A stretch of DNA of 64,000 bases from JADGHX01 sp037200125. Lineage in GTDB: Bacteria; Pseudomonadota; Gammaproteobacteria; Steroidobacterales; Steroidobacteraceae. Of the stretch, positions 41,792-50,702 are shown piece after piece. Position 1 is the stretch's first letter. Each line of letters starts with the position of its first letter. The stretch spans positions 558,001 through 622,000 of the forward strand of contig JBBCGS010000002.1 in NCBI GenBank assembly GCA_037200125.1, in the 5' to 3' direction. The notes beneath the pieces are model-generated. The model was not told the DNA's origin. It saw nothing but the letters and a program-made list of their open reading frames with translations, and did no database searches. Both the position numbers and the translations under genes were made by a program.

Positions 41792-43342
41792 TCAATCGAA
41801 CGTGAAAATATCTTTTTCCGCCGGCTTCTCCATGCCCTGCTCGTTGTACTGCTCCCACATCTTGGCCCACGGGCGGCCATACATGTCGGGCACCTGGTAC
41901 TCGATCGTCTGGCCCGGCGAGACCGGCGTGGCCTTGCCGTTCAGCGGGTAGATGGTCGGGATGCATTCGATGAAGACGTACGGGTCGCCCTGCTCGAAGC
42001 CGCTCGTCTTGATGTAGTTGCGGATGATGCGGATCGGCTGCGCGAGCGCGTCGGGGTCGTAGAAGATCGCTTCGTGATTGAGCCCGATGAACTTGCCGCT
42101 CGCATCGCGGTTCGGCGAATAGATCTCGATGGTCTGCATCTTGTTCGAGTATTCGAACGCGCCATGCGCGAACCAGCCCTGGATGTTCGACGTCCAGGTG
42201 ATCAGCACGTCATGGTCCCAGAAGCCGATCGTCTCGCCATACCAGCGAGGCACGTCCGCGCCGAGACGCGGGACCGCGCCGGTCATGTTGAACTCACGCC
42301 CGATGTGAATGTTCGTGAGGAAGTTACGCGCAACGCCGGCCGTGATGTTCACGAGATTGGGGGTGACCGTGACGTCCCACTCCCAGGTCGCCGCCTCGTG
42401 CCAGCGGCGCATGAAGCCCTCCGGCCAGCAATACTGCGATGGCCAGTGCGCGACGTTCTGCTGCCCTTCGTGGAACATCCACTGCACCGTGCGCTGCTGA
42501 TACTCCGGCGTCAGCAACGAAAGGATCGTGGACGCCTGGTTGTTCCGCATGCGGTACCACCAAACGTTCCCGGGCGTACGAGCGGGGTGCATGTAGCGGC
42601 CGGTCCACTCGCCCGGAACCGTGGCATACGTGTGTATGGTCGGGCCGCCGCGCTTCTTCGTCTCCTCGAGCAGCGCCTGGTAGTGCTCCTGGGCCGTCTT
42701 GAATCTGTACGGGCTGACGATGGCTGCGCGGGGAAAGTCCCGATCGCAGTAGCCCCAGGCCGCTGTCTTCGGTCCGTCGGCCGTGATGAGGCGCTGGCCG
42801 TTCGCACCCCACTGCTCTTCGATGGCGGCCGGGCTATTGCAGCGGAAGTAGCGCTGGTCGGTCCAAAGCGCCTTGTCCTTATAAAAGTCCTTGGTCGTGA
42901 AGAGATCGACCGGAAGGGCTTTTATGCCCGGCGGCACCGCGCCGTCGCGAGCCGAACCCGTGAACGTGCCCGGTGGTTGGGGAGCGCCGGGCGTGGGCGG
43001 CGGCGGTGTCGCGGGCACACCCGGTTGGCGGGGCGGGCCAGCCGCACCGGGGGCGCCAGGCGGCGCGGCCGCGCCGGGGGCGGCGGCACCGGCCGGCGGC
43101 GCTCCGCGGCCTTTGGCAAGGTCGTTGGGATCGAGAGGAATAGGGACGTTGGCGGGCGGGGGAAAATTGCCGCGCAAGGACGGGCCGACGATCTCGTATT
43201 TGCGCAGGTCCGCCGCCAGCGGCGCCCCACGCCCCACGCTCTTGAAGCCGGGATCGGCGACCTGCTGAGCCCCTGCCCCTGCGGAAGCTCCGATCAGGGA
43301 AATCCCCGCCAGGACGGCCAGCCGCCGAATGTAATTCTGCAT
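41792..43342 (-). CDS. Large secreted protein of unknown function
   Basis: A 516-aa exported protein: signal 'LAVLAGISLIGASAGAGA' ending before 'QQVADPG', then a Pro/Ala/Gly-rich linker at about 75-135, then a compact Trp- and Tyr-rich domain of about 370 aa ('NVWWYRMRNNQAS', 'HEAATWEWDVTVTPNLVNI', 'WYGETIGFWDHDVLITW', 'NHEAIFYDPDALAQPIRIIR'). The last part resembles segments often seen beside DUF6152 genes, but I do not recognise a named family. Start at ATG 43342 with GAGGGGG upstream. First gene of the four-gene cluster; probably periplasmic or on the surface. Confidence 0.8.
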   Translation of the reverse strand: MQNYIRRLAVLAGISLIGASAGAGAQQVADPGFKSVGRGAPLAADLRKYEIVGPSLRGNFPPPANVPIPLDPNDLAKGRGAPPAGAAAPGAAAPPGAPGAAGPPRQPGVPATPPPPTPGAPQPPGTFTGSARDGAVPPGIKALPVDLFTTKDFYKDKALWTDQRYFRCNSPAAIEEQWGANGQRLITADGPKTAAWGYCDRDFPRAAIVSPYRFKTAQEHYQALLEETKKRGGPTIHTYATVPGEWTGRYMHPARTPGNVWWYRMRNNQASTILSLLTPEYQQRTVQWMFHEGQQNVAHWPSQYCWPEGFMRRWHEAATWEWDVTVTPNLVNITAGVARNFLTNIHIGREFNMTGAVPRLGADVPRWYGETIGFWDHDVLITWTSNIQGWFAHGAFEYSNKMQTIEIYSPNRDASGKFIGLNHEAIFYDPDALAQPIRIIRNYIKTSGFEQGDPYVFIECIPTIYPLNGKATPVSPGQTIEYQVPDMYGRPWAKMWEQYNEQGMEKPAEKDIFTFD

Positions 43343-43503
43343 CTCAAGTCCCCCTCGACCCATGTGCCACAGCCCCAGTGCCACTGCGGGCGCCGCAGCT
43401 TGGCACGATACTCAGGGCAGGCAAGCGTGACATTCAAACTTTATTGCCGGCACAATCACCTTGCGGTGGACAAAGCCTTCGCCGATACCCGGCACCGCCT
43501 GAA

Positions 43504-45282
43504 GTGAACCCCCGCAACACCTATCTCCAGCGCCAGGCAGGCTTCGAAGCCCTTCGTGCCCATTACGCATCCGTGGATGCGCGGATGGGGGCGTTCAGGC
43601 TAGTGGCCGTCGTGCTGATCATCCTGACGGTGTTCCTGACCGCCACCGGCCCGCGCATCTCCGGGCTCTGGCTGCTGCTGCCAATTGCCGCGTTCACGGC
43701 GCTGGTGACTTATCACGTCTCCGTACGGCGCAAGCGGGCGCACGCCGAGCGCGCGATCGCCTTCTACGAAGCGCGCATCGCACGCATCGACGACCGCTGG
43801 ATGGGGACCGGCGCGGGCGGCGAACGCTTCGATACGCCTCACCACGTCTACGCCGCTGACGTCGACCTCTTCGGCCGGGGCAGCCTGTTCGAGCTCCTTT
43901 CCGCGGCGCGCACCCGCATGGGGGAGGAGACCCTCGCCCGCTGGCTCCAGGCGCCTGTCGACGCGGAAACGATCCGCGTCCGAAACGCCTGTATCGCGGA
44001 TCTTCGGGAGCGGCTCGACCTTCGCGAAGACTTCGCGCTGGAAGGCGCGTCCGCCCGGGTTGGCGTGCAACCGGACGCGCTGCTGCAGTGGGCCCGCACG
44101 GCCAACGCGCTTCAGGCTCGCGGCGTTTTCGCGCTCGCCGTGGTTCTGCCCGCGCTCGCCATTGCCAGCATCGTGGTGGCGGCCGTATGGGGGACGATCA
44201 CGCCGTTGCTCGTCGTGCTCGCGGCCGAAGGCTTCGTGCTCTACGGCCTGCGCGATCCGATCAAGAGCGTCGTCCAGGGCACCGAGAACGCCTTCGAAGA
44301 CCTGCGGCTCCTCGCCGGCCTGCTCACGCGAATCGAACGGGAGGCGTTCACCGCGGCGCCGTTGCGAAAGCTGGCTGAAAGGTTGTCCTCGCACACCCTG
44401 CCCGCTTCGAAAACGATCGGAAAGCTGAGCATGATCGTCGGCTTCGTCGAAGCGCGGCGGAACATCCTCCTCGCGCTGTTCCAGTTGCCGTTGCTCTATC
44501 CGTTGCATACGGCGCTGGCCGCCGAGCGATGGCGCAAATCGCATGGCGCGGCCGTGACGCCGTGGATCGATGTCCTGGGCGAACTGGAGGCACTTCTCTC
44601 GCTCGCCGCGTACGCATACGAGCACCCCGACGATACGCTCCCCGAAATCGTCGACGGGCCGGCATGCTTCGAAGCGAAGGCGCTGGGGCATCCCTTGCTG
44701 CCTGCCGCTCAATGCGTTCGCAACGACGTCAGCCTTTGCGGGAGCACGCGCGTGCTGCTCGTGAGCGGATCCAACATGTCCGGCAAGAGCACGCTGCTGC
44801 GAACCGTCGGGATCAACACGGTGCTGGCGATGGCAGGCGCGCCCGTGCGGGCCGCGTCGTTGCGCCTGACGCCGCTTCAGGTCGGCGCGAGCATTCGCGT
44901 GAACGACTCGCTGCACGAAGGCAGCTCGCGCTTCTATGCGGAGATCACGCGGCTCAAGCAACTCGTGCAGCTGATGGATGGGCCGCTACCCCTGCTCTTC
45001 CTGCTCGACGAGCTACTCCAGGGCACGAACTCGAAGGATCGGCGCGTCGGCGCGGAGGGCATCGTGCGGGCGTTCATGCAGCGTGGCGCCATCGGGCTCG
45101 TGAGCACGCACGACCTTGCGCTGACGGACTTCGAGCTCCCCGACGCGAGCGCGCTTCGGAACGTGCATTTCGAGGACGCGATCGTCGACGGCAAGATGAC
45201 GTTCGACTTTCACTTGCGGGAAGGTGTGGTCACGCGCAGCAACGGCATCGAGCTGATGCGGTCGATTGGCCTGCAGGTCTAG
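43504..45282 (+). CDS. Membrane-anchored MutS-like ATPase
   Basis: A 592-aa protein. The C-terminal MutS domain V is complete: Walker A 'VSGSNMSGKSTLLRTVG', 'GASIRVNDSLHEGSSRFYAE', Walker B 'LLFLLDELLQGTNSKDR' and 'LVSTHDLALTDFELP'. The lever-type helices upstream are kept, but the mismatch-recognition domain I is missing. Two hydrophobic pairs occur, at about 25-65 ('LVAVVLIILTVFLTATG', 'LWLLLPIAAFTALVTYHV') and 205-245. Such membrane MutS paralogues are known but not characterised. GTG 43504 was chosen; ATG 43378 would put 42 unlikely residues in front. It converges on ispH. It is not the mismatch-repair MutS. Confidence 0.87.
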   Translation: MNPRNTYLQRQAGFEALRAHYASVDARMGAFRLVAVVLIILTVFLTATGPRISGLWLLLPIAAFTALVTYHVSVRRKRAHAERAIAFYEARIARIDDRWMGTGAGGERFDTPHHVYAADVDLFGRGSLFELLSAARTRMGEETLARWLQAPVDAETIRVRNACIADLRERLDLREDFALEGASARVGVQPDALLQWARTANALQARGVFALAVVLPALAIASIVVAAVWGTITPLLVVLAAEGFVLYGLRDPIKSVVQGTENAFEDLRLLAGLLTRIEREAFTAAPLRKLAERLSSHTLPASKTIGKLSMIVGFVEARRNILLALFQLPLLYPLHTALAAERWRKSHGAAVTPWIDVLGELEALLSLAAYAYEHPDDTLPEIVDGPACFEAKALGHPLLPAAQCVRNDVSLCGSTRVLLVSGSNMSGKSTLLRTVGINTVLAMAGAPVRAASLRLTPLQVGASIRVNDSLHEGSSRFYAEITRLKQLVQLMDGPLPLLFLLDELLQGTNSKDRRVGAEGIVRAFMQRGAIGLVSTHDLALTDFELPDASALRNVHFEDAIVDGKMTFDFHLREGVVTRSNGIELMRSIGLQV

Positions 45283-45385
45283 CGCTTCCGCGCCGGTAGC
45301 GCCGGCGACCGCGAATATCTCCTGCGCATTTCAACTGACCTCGTTTCGCCGCGAGCCGGCTAAGAGGGCCGCTGTGCCCTCGTGC

Positions 45386-46342
45386 CTAGCGGCGCGGGCC
45401 GTCGTCGGTGCGCCGTAGCTCGCGCGGCAGCGTGAAGAACACTTTCTCTTCGCGACCGATCGTTTCGTTCGGCGCTTCGCCGCCCCAGCTTCGCAGCTTG
45501 TCGACGACCTGTTGCACGAGCAGCTCGGGCGCGGACGCGCCGGCCGTGACGCCGACGGCCTTCTTGCCGTCGAACCATTCGCGGCGCAGATCCTCGGGGC
45601 CATCGATCAGATAGCCGGGCATGCCTGCGCGATCCGCAAGCTCCCGCAGGCGATTCGAGTTGGAACTGGTGCGCGAGCCCACGACGAGCAGCACGTCGCA
45701 CTTCTCCAGCAGGCTCTTCACCGCGTCCTGGCGATTCTGCGTGGCGTAGCAGATGTCTTCCTTGCGCGGCGTGGCGAGCGCGAGGAAGCGCACACGAAGC
45801 GCGCCGACGATCTCCGCCGTGTCATCGACCGACAACGTCGTCTGCGTCACGAAGGCGAGGCGCGCGGGATCGGCAATCTCCAGCTTCTGAACGTCCGCGA
45901 CGCTCTCGACGAGATGAATCTTGCCGCCGAAGGATTCATCGAAGCGACCCATCGTGCCTTCGACCTCGGGATGCCCCGCGTGGCCGATGAGAATCACCTC
46001 GCGCGCCTCGCGCGCGTAACGATGCACTTCCATATGCACCTTGGTGACGAGCGGGCACGTCGCGTCGAACACGCGCAGACCGCGCTTTGCGGCTTCCGAC
46101 ACGACCGCGCTCGACACGCCATGCGCGGAGAAGATGACCGTCGCGCCCTCGGGCACATGATCCAGCTCTTCGACGAACACGGCGCCGAGGCCACGCAGGC
46201 GATCGACGACGTAACGGTTGTGCACGACTTCATGGCGCACGTAGATCGGCGGACCGAAGAGCTCGAGCGCGCGCTCGACGATATCGATGGCGCGATCCAC
46301 GCCGGCACAGAATCCCCGGGGATTGGCGAGCAGAACTTTCAT
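45386..46342 (-). CDS. ispH: 4-hydroxy-3-methylbut-2-enyl diphosphate reductase
   Basis: A 318-aa iron-sulfur enzyme, last step of the MEP pathway giving IPP and DMAPP. The three cluster cysteines are seen in 'NPRGFCAGV', 'FDATCPLVTKVH' and 'EDICYATQNRQ'. Substrate-binding residues in 'YVRHEVVHNRYVV', 'IGHAGHPEVEGTMG', 'TSSNSNRL' and 'TAGASAPE' are present. The stop of lspA overlaps the start. The fkpB gene that often lies between lspA and ispH is absent. Confidence 0.98.
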   Translation of the reverse strand: MKVLLANPRGFCAGVDRAIDIVERALELFGPPIYVRHEVVHNRYVVDRLRGLGAVFVEELDHVPEGATVIFSAHGVSSAVVSEAAKRGLRVFDATCPLVTKVHMEVHRYAREAREVILIGHAGHPEVEGTMGRFDESFGGKIHLVESVADVQKLEIADPARLAFVTQTTLSVDDTAEIVGALRVRFLALATPRKEDICYATQNRQDAVKSLLEKCDVLLVVGSRTSSNSNRLRELADRAGMPGYLIDGPEDLRREWFDGKKAVGVTAGASAPELLVQQVVDKLRSWGGEAPNETIGREEKVFFTLPRELRRTDDGPRR

Positions 46343-46869
46343 CAGGATGTTGCCGAGGTGTCTTTCACGCGGTCCTCACTCCGCCCCTTGGAGCGGCGCG
46401 TTTCCAGAAGCGCATCGAGCAGCAGCAGCGCCGCGCCGACGGTGATCGCCGAATCCGCGACGTTGAAGATCGGGAACGCATGCTCGTCCCAATACGCGAG
46501 CACGAAGTCGATGACGTGCCCGAGCCGGATTCGATCGATCACGTTGCCGAGCGCCCCGGCGAGAATCAGCGACAACGCACAGGCCAGCAGCCCCTGCGAA
46601 CGCGCCTTCAGCCGCTTGAGCCACACCACAAGCACGACGGCGACGGCCAGCGCGAGCCCCGAGAACATCCAGCGCTGCCACCCCGACTCGGCCGCGAGGA
46701 AACTCCACGCCGCGCCTGTGTTGTACGCGAGCGTGAGGTCCAGCACCGGCAGCAGATTGAGGCGTTCACCGTAGTTGAAGTGCTCAACGATCAGCAGCTT
46801 CGTGACCTGGTCGATCACGATGACGACCACGGTCAGCGGCAGCCAGCGCCAGCCACTCGCGTCCTTCAT
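46342..46869 (-). CDS. lspA: Lipoprotein signal peptidase (signal peptidase II)
   Basis: A 175-aa inner-membrane aspartic protease that trims prolipoproteins. Four helices; the catalytic Asp pair lies in 'GNVIDRIRLGHVIDFVL' and 'FPIFNVADSAITVG'. 'LAYNTGAAWSFLA' is also conserved. The start overlaps the ileS stop (ATGA). It serves the lipoproteins in this window (53126, 62206). Confidence 0.97.
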   Translation of the reverse strand: MKDASGWRWLPLTVVVIVIDQVTKLLIVEHFNYGERLNLLPVLDLTLAYNTGAAWSFLAAESGWQRWMFSGLALAVAVVLVVWLKRLKARSQGLLACALSLILAGALGNVIDRIRLGHVIDFVLAYWDEHAFPIFNVADSAITVGAALLLLDALLETRRSKGRSEDRVKDTSATS

Positions 46870-49706
46870 ACGAATACCCGTTTCTCACCGGCCGTGGAGA
46901 TATTGATGACGCAACGTTCGCACAGCGTCGGATGCGCGGCGATGGAGCCGACCTCCGGCCGGCGGTGCCAGCAGCGCTCGCACTTCGCCGCGTCGGTCGG
47001 ATGCACGAAGATCGCGGCGCCGTTGACGACCGCATCGCCGGCTTTCTCGAGCTCCGCCGCATCGACGGCGCTCAATCGCGCTTCCGATGTGATGAGGAAG
47101 AAGCGCAGCTCGCTACCGAGCGCGTTGAGCTTGTCGAACGCCGCGCGCGGAACCTGCAGGTCGACCTCCGCTTCGAGCGGCGCCCCGATCTCGCCTTTCA
47201 CGCGCTTCTCTTCGAGCTTCTTCAGCACGCCGGCACGCAGCTCCAGGAGCTTGTCCCACTCGATGCCATCGGCCGGCACTTCCGGGAGCGAATACCACGT
47301 GGTGAGGAACACCGACTCCGGCCGCTTGCCCGGCAGGAACTTCCACATTTCTTCCGCCGTGAACGAAAGAATCGGCGCGAGCCAGCGAACCATGGCTTCG
47401 GCGATGTGATACATCGCGGTCTGCGCGGAGCGGCGCCCGGCGCTCTCCGTCGGCATGGTGTACGTGCGGTCCTTGATGACGTCGAGGTAGATGCCGCCGA
47501 GATCCACGACGCAGAAATTGTGGATCTTCTGGTAGATCGCATGGAACTCGTACTTGCGGTACGCGGCGACGATCTCCTCGTGCAGCACGCGAGCACGCCC
47601 GAGCGCCCAGCGATCGAGCGCGACCATCTCCGCCACCGGCACCCGATGCCGCTCCGGATCGAACCCGTGCAGCGAGCCGAGCAGATAGCGGAACGTGTTC
47701 CGCATGCGGCGGTACGAATCCGCCATGTGCTTGAGGATCGTGTCCGAAACGCTGATCTCGTTCGCGTAGTCCGTTGCCGCGACCCAAAGGCGAATGATGT
47801 CCGCACCCAGCGAGCTCATCACCTTCTGGGGCGCGATGACGTTGCCGAGCGACTTCGACATCTTGCGGCCCTTGTCATCCACGGTGAATCCGTGGGTGAG
47901 AACGGCCTTGTACGGCGCGCGCTCGTAGAGCGCTTCGCTCATCAGCAGCGAGCTGTGGAACCAGCCGCGATGCTGGTCCGAGCCTTCGAGATACATCTCA
48001 ACCGGCGCGTGGATCTCCGGACGATCGGCGCCGACGCATTCGAACGAGAGACCGGAGTCGGCCCACACGTCCATGACGTCTTTCACCTTGTCGTACTGAT
48101 CCGCTTCCGCACCCAGCAACTCTTCGGGCTCGAGCGCGAACCACGCTTCGATGCCGCCCTTCTCCACGCGCCCGGCAACCGCTTCCAGCAGTTCCTGCGT
48201 GCGCGGGTGAAGCTCACCGGTCGTCTTGTGCACGAACAGCGCGATCGGCACGCCCCACGTGCGCTGGCGTGACACGCACCAGTCCGGCCGGTTCTCGATC
48301 ATGCCGGTAATACGCTGTTCGCCCCACCCCGGTGTCCACTGCACTTTCTTGATGTCGCGGAGCGCGTTCGCGCGCAGGCCCTTCTGGTCCATGCTGATGA
48401 ACCACTGAGGTGTCGCGCGGAAGATCACCGGCGTCTTGTGGCGCCAGCAATGCGGGTAGCTGTGCTTGTACTGCTCGTGATGCACGAGCCGGCCGCGCGT
48501 CTTCATCTCTTCGAGGATGAGCGCGCCCGCTTCGTCCAGCTTCATTCCCGCAACGAGCGGCGTATCCGGCAGGAAGCGCCCGTCATTACCGACTGGATTC
48601 GTGACCGGCAGGTTGTACAGCTTGCCGACCGCGAAGTCCTCGAGACCGTGGCCCGGCGCGGTGTGCACGGCGCCGGTGCCCGCTTCGAGCGTCACGTGAT
48701 CGCCGAGGATGACCGGCACCTGCCGATCCTGGAATGGATGACTGAGCTTCAGCCCTTCGAGCGCCTTGCCGTCGAACTCGGCAAGCGATGAGTCGGCCGC
48801 GACCATGCCGTAGCGCTTGAGGCTGGCGTCCGCGAGATCCGCCGCGAACACGAGCAACGACGGCTTGTGCTTGTGCTGTTCGTCGCCGGCCCACTCCGCT
48901 CGAACGAGCACGTAGCGGAACTCGCCGCGCAGCGCGACCGCCTGGTTTGCGGGAAGGGTCCACGGAGTCGTGGTCCAGATGACGACGGCGATGTGCGCGT
49001 CGCCGAGCTTGCCGTTCGCAAGACCCGCGCGCCGCTCGAAATCCCGGTTGTCGACGACGTTGAACGCAACGTCGATCGCCGGAGACGTCTTGTCTTCGTA
49101 TTCCACTTCCGCTTCGGCCAGCGCCGAGCGGCAATCGAGACACCAGTACACGGGCTTCACGCCCTTGTAGAGATGGCCGTTGCGGATGATCTTGCCGAAC
49201 GCGCGGATCTGCTGCGCCTCGAAGCGCGGCGCCATCGTGAGATACGGATTGTTCCAGTCGCCCAGCACGCCGAGGCGCTTGAACGCGTCCCGCTGCAGAT
49301 CGACCTGCGACTGCGCGTACGCGCGGCACGCCGCTCGAAACTGGTTCGCATCCAGCTTTCCGCCGGGGCGGCCGAACTTCTTTTCGACCTGCAGCTCGAT
49401 CGGCAGGCCGTGGCAATCCCAGCCGGGGATGTACGGCGAGTCGTAGCCGTCCATCGTGCGCGACTTCACGACCAGATCCTTCAGGATCTTGTTGACCGCG
49501 TGGCCGATGTGAATTTCACCGTTCGCGTACGGCGGGCCATCGTGAAGCACGAAGCGCGGCCGGCCGCGCGCGACTTCGCGCAGCTTCTGGTACAGGCCGC
49601 TGTCTTCCCAGTGCTTCAGCATCGTGGGCTCGCGATTCGCGAGATCCGCCTTCATCGGGAAGTCGGTTTGCGGAAGATTGATCGTGTGCTTGTACTGATC
49701 GGACAC
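46866..49706 (-). CDS. ileS: Isoleucyl-tRNA synthetase
   Basis: A 946-aa class I synthetase. HIGH motif in 'PYANGEIHIGHAVNKILKD', KMSKS in 'GRKMSKSLGN', the editing (CP1) domain between them with 'WTTTPWTLPANQAVAL', and a C-terminal zinc site with two Cys pairs, 'CERCWHRRPE' and 'LCERCV'. Normal length for the bacterial type-1 enzyme. Start ATG 49706. In the conserved operon ribF-ileS-lspA-ispH. Confidence 0.98.
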   Translation of the reverse strand: MSDQYKHTINLPQTDFPMKADLANREPTMLKHWEDSGLYQKLREVARGRPRFVLHDGPPYANGEIHIGHAVNKILKDLVVKSRTMDGYDSPYIPGWDCHGLPIELQVEKKFGRPGGKLDANQFRAACRAYAQSQVDLQRDAFKRLGVLGDWNNPYLTMAPRFEAQQIRAFGKIIRNGHLYKGVKPVYWCLDCRSALAEAEVEYEDKTSPAIDVAFNVVDNRDFERRAGLANGKLGDAHIAVVIWTTTPWTLPANQAVALRGEFRYVLVRAEWAGDEQHKHKPSLLVFAADLADASLKRYGMVAADSSLAEFDGKALEGLKLSHPFQDRQVPVILGDHVTLEAGTGAVHTAPGHGLEDFAVGKLYNLPVTNPVGNDGRFLPDTPLVAGMKLDEAGALILEEMKTRGRLVHHEQYKHSYPHCWRHKTPVIFRATPQWFISMDQKGLRANALRDIKKVQWTPGWGEQRITGMIENRPDWCVSRQRTWGVPIALFVHKTTGELHPRTQELLEAVAGRVEKGGIEAWFALEPEELLGAEADQYDKVKDVMDVWADSGLSFECVGADRPEIHAPVEMYLEGSDQHRGWFHSSLLMSEALYERAPYKAVLTHGFTVDDKGRKMSKSLGNVIAPQKVMSSLGADIIRLWVAATDYANEISVSDTILKHMADSYRRMRNTFRYLLGSLHGFDPERHRVPVAEMVALDRWALGRARVLHEEIVAAYRKYEFHAIYQKIHNFCVVDLGGIYLDVIKDRTYTMPTESAGRRSAQTAMYHIAEAMVRWLAPILSFTAEEMWKFLPGKRPESVFLTTWYSLPEVPADGIEWDKLLELRAGVLKKLEEKRVKGEIGAPLEAEVDLQVPRAAFDKLNALGSELRFFLITSEARLSAVDAAELEKAGDAVVNGAAIFVHPTDAAKCERCWHRRPEVGSIAAHPTLCERCVINISTAGEKRVFV

Positions 49707-49718
49707 GGAAATTCTCTA

Positions 49719-50645
49719 TCAAGCCTCTAAAATTGCGCGCGCTTGCGCGGCATCCAAGTTCATCTGCACTACCAGCTCGTCGAGGCTCGCGAAATACAAC
49801 TCTTCGCGCAGCTTCGCTACGAACTCCACCTCGATCTCGCGGCCGTACAGGTTGCCGCTGTAGTCGAACACATGCGCCTCGAGCAGCGGCACCGTGCCCC
49901 CCACCGTGGGCCGCGTGCCGAGGCTCGCGACTCCGGGCGCATTCGGCAACCCGTCGATACCGCGCACACGCACGGCGAAGATCCCCTGCAACGGCGTGCG
50001 CTTGCGGCCGAGCCTCAGGTTCGCTGTCGGGAAACCCAGGCTGCGCCCGAGCTGCTGCCCCAACACCACGCGCCCGACCATTGAGTAGGGCCTGCCGAGC
50101 AGCACTTCCGCCTTCTTCAGGTCGCCGGCGGCGAGCGCTGCGCGGATTTCGCTGCTGCTCACGCGTTGCCCGTCGATGAGCACGGGCTCTACGACATCCA
50201 CCTCGAAGCCCAAGCGTCGCCCGGCTTCGCACAACATGGGGGCGGAAGCCTCGCCATTCTTGCCGAACTTGAAGTCGTGGCCGATCACCACGGCGGCGAC
50301 CTTCAACTCGTTCGCCAGCAGACGCGTGAACCCCTCGCCCGTCACGCACCTCAGCTTCTCATCGAACTTCAGCTGCAGCACGTAGCTAAGCCCGGTTCGC
50401 TGCAGGACGCGCCACCGCTCGCGCCACGAGGTAAGCCTCGCCGGCGGGTTCGCCGCCGCCAGGTATTCCCGCGGCATGGGCTCGAACGTCAGCATCATGG
50501 CCGGGCGACCGAGCCGCCGGCCGTGCGCCAGCAGTGAATCGATGAGCGCCCGATGACCGGGGTGAATCCCGTCAAAGGTGCCTATGGTCAGGACGGAGCC
50601 CTGGTAACGCGGGCGCAGGCTGGAAAGTCCGCGAATGAGCTCCAT
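49719..50645 (-). CDS. ribF: Bifunctional riboflavin kinase/FAD synthetase
   Basis: A 308-aa enzyme making FMN and FAD. The N-terminal adenylyltransferase has 'LTIGTFDGIHPGHRALI', 'MLTFEPMPREYL' and 'VIGHDFKFGKNGEA'; the C-terminal kinase has 'RSLGFPTANLRL', 'GIFAVRV' and 'EAHVFDYSGNLYGREIEVEF'. ATG 50645 ('MELIRGLSSLRP') fits the family better than the ATG three codons earlier. A TATACT-like -10 lies upstream on the minus strand near 50675-50680. First gene of the ileS operon. Confidence 0.96.
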   Translation of the reverse strand: MELIRGLSSLRPRYQGSVLTIGTFDGIHPGHRALIDSLLAHGRRLGRPAMMLTFEPMPREYLAAANPPARLTSWRERWRVLQRTGLSYVLQLKFDEKLRCVTGEGFTRLLANELKVAAVVIGHDFKFGKNGEASAPMLCEAGRRLGFEVDVVEPVLIDGQRVSSSEIRAALAAGDLKKAEVLLGRPYSMVGRVVLGQQLGRSLGFPTANLRLGRKRTPLQGIFAVRVRGIDGLPNAPGVASLGTRPTVGGTVPLLEAHVFDYSGNLYGREIEVEFVAKLREELYFASLDELVVQMNLDAAQARAILEA

Positions 50646-50702
50646 GGGCGCCAAAACTGCTAAAGGTGGCCAGTATATAGGATGGATTGAGGGCCTCTTC
50701 GC

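Noticed and set aside
46932..48272. 446-codon open frame on the plus strand
   Set aside because: Antisense of ileS.
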